Shown here one piece after another: positions 59,013 through 64,000 of a stretch of 64,000 nt of DNA. Within the stretch, counting starts at the first letter, position 1. Each line of letters starts with the position of its first letter. Origin of the DNA: Lojkania enalia (Eukaryota; Ascomycota; Dothideomycetes; Pleosporales). The stretch lies in the NCBI GenBank assembly GCA_010094045.1, contig ML986581.1, positions 868,001 through 932,000 on the forward strand. The letters are read 5' to 3'. The position numbers and the translations under genes were made by a program. Under the pieces are notes generated by a model that saw only the letters and a program-made list of their open reading frames with translations, was not told the DNA's origin and made no database searches.

Positions 59013-61380
59013 ATGTACTCCATCAGCTTCCGGGATGCTGTTTGGTTATCAACTCTGCTTGCAAGCTATTCACATGCTGGACAACCTAGTGCAAGCACCA
59101 ATACGCCCAGTATATCTCAGTCAACTCCAGAGTTTATACCAGTGCCAACTGGACAATGGGTCAGCCCTGAGTACAAATGGTTTTTCCAGTACCCGCTCCC
59201 AATACCGTCAATAAAAACCCCAACATAGTAAGGGAAGAGCATCGTCTGAAGCGTAGCGAATTCTGATCAAGTCTTAGCACTTACTCTAATTATTCGACGG
59301 GAGCGACCATTGACTACTATGAAGTCGAAATCAAACCCTTCAAGGCGCAGATATATCCCAATTTGCCAGCTACAGATATGGTCGGATATGATGGATGCAG
59401 TCCAGGGCCAATGTTCGTTGTGCAACAAGGCAGAGAAGTCGTTACTCGGTTCACCAACAACGGGCCCTCCGCCTCAAGCGTTCATCTCCATGGCTCATAC
59501 AGTAAGGGAAAATGATAGATATTGCTCTCATCTTGAAGCTAAATCATTGCTTAGATCGGGCGCCATTTGATGGCTGGGCAGGGGACCATATATCGCCAGG
59601 GCAGTACAAGGCAAGTAAAGGACAGCACAATGGTAGAAAATGCTGACAGCGATTAGGACTATTATTGGCCAAATCAACAAAACGCGCGGTCAATATGGTA
59701 CCATGTGAGCATTTGATATTTTCCAAGTCCTTTACAGACGACCCTAACTACGGAAAGGACCATGTCGAATTTGCAACGGGTGAGCATGTGTATAGAGGGC
59801 AAGGAGGCATTTATCTGCTCCGTGATCCTGAGGAACAAAGTATAGGTTTACCGGCTGGGGATTATGATATACCCTTGGCGATTGGTGCGAAACAGTATAA
59901 CTCTGACGGCTCCTTAAATTGGGACACAAACGATAATAACGGATTATGGGGCGATATCATTCATGTAAACGGACAACCGTGGCCTTATTTTAAGGCAGAG
60001 CCACGCAAATATCGATTCCGGCTTCTGAATGGCGCTGTCAGTCGAAGTCAGCTTTTCCCTTGCTCCACAACTACCGCTAACTGACGCCTTGTTAGCATTT
60101 GGGCTCTCTTGGGTGCCAGATAACGCATTCGGTTTTGGTACCGATCCTATCGAATTTAATGTGATTGGCTCGGATTCTGGTATGGATTTTGAAGAGACTT
60201 ACAGGTGTTAGCTAACCTGAGTAGGTCTGCTTCCGCATCCTGTCAAAGCAACAAGTTTGGCATTCTCCATGGGTGAACGCTATGAAATAGTCATTGATTT
60301 CTCCTCATACGCCGGCAAAAACATCACCATAAGAAATGATCGCCACATAGGGGAGAACCCAGATTACGCGGCCACAGACTTTATCATGAGAATTGCTGTT
60401 GGAGACACTGTTACTGATGATAGCAACAATAGCGATCTACCTTACAACTTACGCTACATCCCACCTCCACCTCAAACCTCAGTTTCTAAAGACTTCATGT
60501 TTGAGCGCAAAGGCGATAATTGGCTTATTAATGGCGTTGGATTTGTAGACATTAACCATCGTATTCTTGCCAAACCACGTCGAGGCGAGGATGAGATTTG
60601 GGTACTTCGTAATGGCCCCGGCGGTGGAACTCACCCGGTGCACATTCACCTGGTCGACTTCCAGGTGTTATCACGATCGGGAGGTCGAAACGTATTGTAC
60701 GCTTATGAGAGTACTGGTATGAAGGATGTCGTTTGGCTCTCCGCAGGCGAGTATGTATTTGCAATCATACCCGTTTCTACTGAAGGCACTAACCTCCCGA
60801 AGAGCAGTCACAGTTGTTGCTCGCTACGCCCCTTGGGAAGGGGTCTACATGTTCCACTGCCACAACCTTGTCCACGAAGACCACGAGTAAGCCTCCTCTA
60901 ATCATCCCCACCTGCCTTCTAATAACGTTTTCCCCTAGTATGCTCGTAGCATTCAATGTGACACAACTCCCTAACTGGGGCTACGACAACTCTACCATCT
61001 TCATCGACCCTTTGACCCCCGAATTCCGGCCCAAGGATATCAATTCCGAAGATTATACCAAAGACGCCATCATGTCCAAACTCGCTTGGTTCTATAGCAC
61101 TAACGCTTATAATGGGGGCAACGTGGCTGGGGTGTATTCGGCGCTGGATGGGTATGAGGCGGGTCAGACCCCAGCTCTGGCTTCCTCTTCAGAGGCCACT
61201 CCGACATTTCCTTGGTCTTCACCTCAACACCCAACAACGTTCCAGACCCTCCCCAGCCATTCATGGAGCTACCCAACGACTCACGGCTGGCCAAAGACCG
61301 ATATGCCACAAGGCCCTAGCACCAAACCACAAAGCGGCTGGAGTCCCCCCAATTTCGAGAAGTGGATCAACGGCCCCTAG
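59013..61380 (+). CDS. Secreted bilirubin-oxidase-like multicopper oxidase
   Basis: Nine exons (59013-59227, 59278-59501, 59555-59610, 59657-59704, 59758-60046, 60096-60179, 60225-60750, 60803-60886, 60939-61380) join in frame to give 655 residues. A signal peptide starts MYSISFRDAVWLSTLLAS. Four copper-binding blocks are present: SVHLHGSYNRAPFDGW, WYHDH, GGGTHPVHIHLVDF, and MFHCHNLVHEDHDM with type-1 copper ligands and axial Met. Other blocks (IDYYEVEIKPF, GDIIHVNGQPWP, PRKYRFRLLNGAVSR) match fungal bilirubin oxidase and CotA-like laccases, which oxidise phenols or bilirubin while reducing oxygen to water. The tail is Ser/Pro/Thr-rich. Intron 59611-59656 begins GCAAGT (GC-AG); the rest are GT-AG, 45-53 nt. 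After WYHDH the usual AMHITAENAY-type segment is replaced by VEFATGEHVY. Confidence 0.93.
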
Positions 61381-61918
61381 AGAGTTTGAATCCAGCCACA
61401 ACTCATAGATGTGGTATTGGTAGCTAGGATGGATGGATCTATCGCGGCCGTGCTTTGGCGGTATGAGGAGGGATGGCATTTCATATACCACATACACCAT
61501 CAGGTTTTTAATTAATTAATTAATCTCTTCTTATTAAAATAATGCTTATAATTTGGTCATATAAACTATTCATCTGACGATTAAGTGTTTGAATTAGTAG
61601 TTATCCGGACTGCCGGACTTTATCTAGCTAGTAATGCAGGTGAAAGCACGATGCTTGACATTCATTCTAGCCCCGAGCTCCGCACTACTGCATTTAATGT
61701 CATTTCAACAAAAAAAAATTTTAATTATGCTTTCTGTAGAATGGACTCTGTCAGCTAGCTTGGTGTTAGCAAGGTAATGCAGGGCAGAGCATGGTGTTGC
61801 ACGGTGTACACAGCGTGCGGGGATAGTAGAGTGGGCAAGTAACTGTTTTTGTTGATTGCTGTCGGGTGCTATATACATAGTTAAAGGGGCTATATAGGAT
61901 ACGCGCTCGGTTCAAGCG

Positions 61919-61936
61919 CACGTGCCATATCACGTG
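61919..61936. promoter_or_regulatory. Pair of CACGTG E-boxes 6 bp apart
   Basis: Two CACGTG palindromes at 61919-61924 and 61931-61936 are separated by CCATAT, and a third lies at 62160-62165. CACGTG is the core site of many bHLH factors. The location between two convergent genes makes a promoter role for either neighbour unlikely. Confidence 0.3.
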
Positions 61937-62227
61937 TCTTAACTATGTGATATGTACTTTAGCTCTGTACAATATTCACTGTTCGGACACTTTCCTTGTT
62001 AGAGCTATGCAATGCGACAATGACATGGATATCTCAACGGAATCTATCCCGTGAAAGCAGCCCATCTTGACCCAAGACTCTTCAACCACAACCACAAACA
62101 ATAGACGCTGATGGGTCCAAAGACTCGATGAAGCAGCCCTGTGAAGTGAGATTTTCAACCACGTGTCTGACCGTAGGGCCCGAATACCCCTGCGCGGGAC
62201 CGCTCACAAGATCAGTAGGACGGGGCC

Positions 62228-62263
62228 TTTTTTTTTTTTTTTTTTTTTTTGGGGGGGGGGGGG
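62228..62263. repeat. Poly-T (23) followed by poly-G (13)
   Basis: A run of 23 T passes directly into 13 G. The composite differs from the plain A or T runs in other gaps. Length errors in sequencing are likely here. Confidence 0.85.
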
Positions 62264-62763
62264 AGTTTGTAGGGAATAGGTTAGAAGGGAAACAGGACTA
62301 TAGGTTTGGTGGGCGCATTGAGTTTGTGTGATTTCTTACGTTTTACTGGTTGCTTGTGGGGAGAGAGAATTAGTGTCTTGGTTGCGAGAAGGGGATTTGA
62401 TAGGTCTCTAAGGTTGACATGTAGCAGGTGATAATATATCGGATATCTCCTGAGGACGGATCCCTGTATAGGAATTGATGAAAGGTGTTTAAAGAAGGAC
62501 ATATATGGAGCGTCGGTATTAGTTCATGATTATATTAAAACATTACAGTACGTAAACGGCGTCATGAGAATTTCGACACAGAATACAATGTGGCACTAGA
62601 AATGCCCTTCTAATACATATAGATGAAAAAATTTCATACGAAAGGATCCGTGGGAAACAAGTCGCAAGGATCGGAATTAAAAAATCCGATTCGACTATTC
62701 TTCACATCTAGACATCTCCCCCAAGGTAATAATTCATTGATAACCTCATGACACTTTTCCCCT

Positions 62764-64000
62764 TCACTCCTCCTCGGCACCGAGATTACTCCTATAAATA
62801 TCCTCTAAGCACATTCTAATCTCATGTGAGTAAGAGCTCGTATCGGCATTGTGACGCATCAGCATCGTTATTGACTTCGCTGAACGTGCGGCGAGTTCCT
62901 GTTCCGTGGGTCCATCGTAGGACTCCGGTGGCGGCTGGCCTTTGGTAGGTTTTGGCGTCCATGGCATCGTAAAGTTGCTGGTCGCATAATCCAACAGCCT
63001 TGTTACCATCTTCAATGAGCGCACGGTAAGCTCGGGAGGAGCTTTCCGACTTCGAGTCTTGTTGAAACTGGAGCCGGCGTAGTCGAGTGCTCGGTGCACT
63101 GCAGTGAAATCCAATGCTGTGAGGCCTGCGTTGCTAGTCTGATTTACGTCCAGGCCGGTCGAAAGAGCATATAATAAAAGCTCCGGATATGCTTTTTGAG
63201 CGGCGAAGTGTAGAATGGTGGACCCGTTCCGAGATCGGGCTTTCGGATTGGCACCCCAGTCAACAAGTCGCTTAACGGTTGAAAGGATTTGTTGTTCTGG
63301 AATATTCTCTTCGCAGGCCTTGCTGAGGTAGCTCATGAGTGGTGTCCGACCTTGTCTATCATATCTGTTGATCTTTGCACGAACCTCTGTATCAGTGAGA
63401 GTTAAGGTGAGCGGTGCCTGGCTGCGAACGAACAGTTTGTTCTGGAATAGTTCATGCAATTCTGTCTCGCCTCGTCCGTCCTCCTCCCCTTCAATGCGGA
63501 TCCACTCTTCCCATTGAGCAGACATATGTGTAAATGGAATACGAAGCTCCTGGAAGATTTGCGCAGGCCATTCTGAGTATTTAGGATGCTGAGCGACGTA
63601 GTCGATAAGGAATGCGCCTGATGCATCCCGAAATCGCGAAAAGCTACGGATTCTCCATGACCATTCTCGGCTCTGTGAGGTAATTGATAATAGCCATTGA
63701 AGATCGAAATCTGGAGAAGTGGAAAGCAAGGATAAGAAGTGGCGGCCGTCGTGATCTATCCTATCGAAATCGAAAGAACGCTCATCCAATCGGGCGATCA
63801 AGCATTCAAATCTGGAGGCATGCGGCAGATCAGTTTTGCACCTGCACACAGAGCCGTGAAAACCTTGAGGATTCAAAGAGAAAAGGAATGTCTGGCCATC
63901 GTTGTTCAACTCATTAAGAGAAATCGAGCAATCAATCACTGCTAACACAACGTCCGCAGGAGCCCCAGCTCTAGCGGTAAAGAAGAGTGTAGGAGCGTCG
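62764..64000 (-). CDS. Ankyrin-repeat protein, partial (5' end beyond the window)
   Basis: The frame is open from the window edge to the stop at 62764, giving at least 411 residues; the true start lies outside. Ankyrin-type units are visible: DRQGRTPLMSYLSKACEE, GANPKARSRNGSTILHFAAQ, and GLDVNQTSNAGLTALDFTAV. Earlier weaker repeats include ELNNDGQTFLFSLNPQGF and RIDHDGRHFLSLLSTSP. Large fungal proteins with this repeat style often carry an N-terminal Clr5 domain, but that part would be off the window. No catalytic domain is seen. The function is unknown; ankyrin repeats mediate protein binding. The gene converges with the oxidase. Confidence 0.85.
   Translation of the reverse strand, partial: DAPTLFFTARAGAPADVVLAVIDCSISLNELNNDGQTFLFSLNPQGFHGSVCRCKTDLPHASRFECLIARLDERSFDFDRIDHDGRHFLSLLSTSPDFDLQWLLSITSQSREWSWRIRSFSRFRDASGAFLIDYVAQHPKYSEWPAQIFQELRIPFTHMSAQWEEWIRIEGEEDGRGETELHELFQNKLFVRSQAPLTLTLTDTEVRAKINRYDRQGRTPLMSYLSKACEENIPEQQILSTVKRLVDWGANPKARSRNGSTILHFAAQKAYPELLLYALSTGLDVNQTSNAGLTALDFTAVHRALDYAGSSFNKTRSRKAPPELTVRSLKMVTRLLDYATSNFTMPWTPKPTKGQPPPESYDGPTEQELAARSAKSITMLMRHNADTSSYSHEIRMCLEDIYRSNLGAEEE

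Larger units (their letters stand above)
61381..62763. other. Convergent AT-rich gap with E-boxes and a T/G homopolymer
   Basis: About 1.4 kb between the 3' ends of the oxidase and the ankyrin gene. It contains a TTAA repeat near 61507, three CACGTG palindromes (61919, 61931, 62160) and a poly-T/poly-G run (62228-62263). No gene was seen. Confidence 0.5.

Noticed and set aside
1..64000. CRISPR arrays, bacterial operons, rRNA genes, intact transposons or a secondary-metabolite cluster
   Set aside because: No spaced direct repeats, transposase or reverse transcriptase motifs, rRNA-like blocks, or polyketide/peptide synthase genes were seen.

Overview
This is nuclear DNA of a filamentous ascomycete (Pezizomycotina). 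The evidence is the gene set: SREBP-type and NsdD-type regulators, a fungal multicopper oxidase, and an ankyrin protein of fungal type. Most genes also carry several introns of about 45-120 nt with GT..AG ends and CTAAC/CTGAC-like branch points. No bacterial operons, viral genes or intact transposons were recognised. The species cannot be named from the sequence alone. Long gene-poor gaps and many 20-25 bp poly-A/T tracts indicate a rather uncompacted genome.

Layout, left to right. A single-exon phosphoinositide phospholipase C (275-3715, -); a conserved fungal protein of unknown role (7442-9649, -); a CECR5-like HAD phosphatase (12154-13495, +); a gene-poor stretch with a broken small gene (15925-16607), an intron-containing tRNA-Asp (18330-18418) and a decayed tRNA-Asp copy (19031-19123); a second HAD hydrolase (19336-20263, -); and the membrane-bound bHLH factor SREBP/SrbA (21008-24181, -). 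A divergent gap of about 10.9 kb follows, holding microsatellites and one decayed coding region (27470-28032). It ends at the GATA factor NsdD (35086-36858, +).

The right half is denser: glutamate-cysteine ligase (39062-41339, +), a secreted type-B carboxylesterase/lipase (41756-43444, -), a hydrophilic stress-type protein (45957-47013, +), a DsbA/FrnE-like thioredoxin-fold protein (47285-48134, -), the BAR-SH3 protein Rvs167 (48621-50211, -), mitochondrial cysteine desulfurase Nfs1 (50948-52707, +), the ESCRT-I subunit Vps23/Tsg101 (53123-55119, +), a 3.9 kb gap with decayed coding pieces on the minus strand, a nine-exon bilirubin-oxidase-like multicopper oxidase with one GC-AG intron (59013-61380, +), and an ankyrin-repeat protein cut by the right edge (62764-64000, -).

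The genes do not form one pathway or an obvious biosynthetic cluster. Loose themes are redox and sulfur metabolism (glutathione synthesis, Nfs1, DsbA-like protein, oxidase), membrane traffic (Rvs167, Vps23, PLC) and regulation (SREBP, NsdD). Exon joins were worked out by hand from reading frame, splice-site sequence and family similarity recalled from knowledge; no database was searched. I found no clear new multi-gene system. The least explained material is the decayed unknown genes, the diverged tRNA-Asp pair, and the long srbA-nsdD gap.
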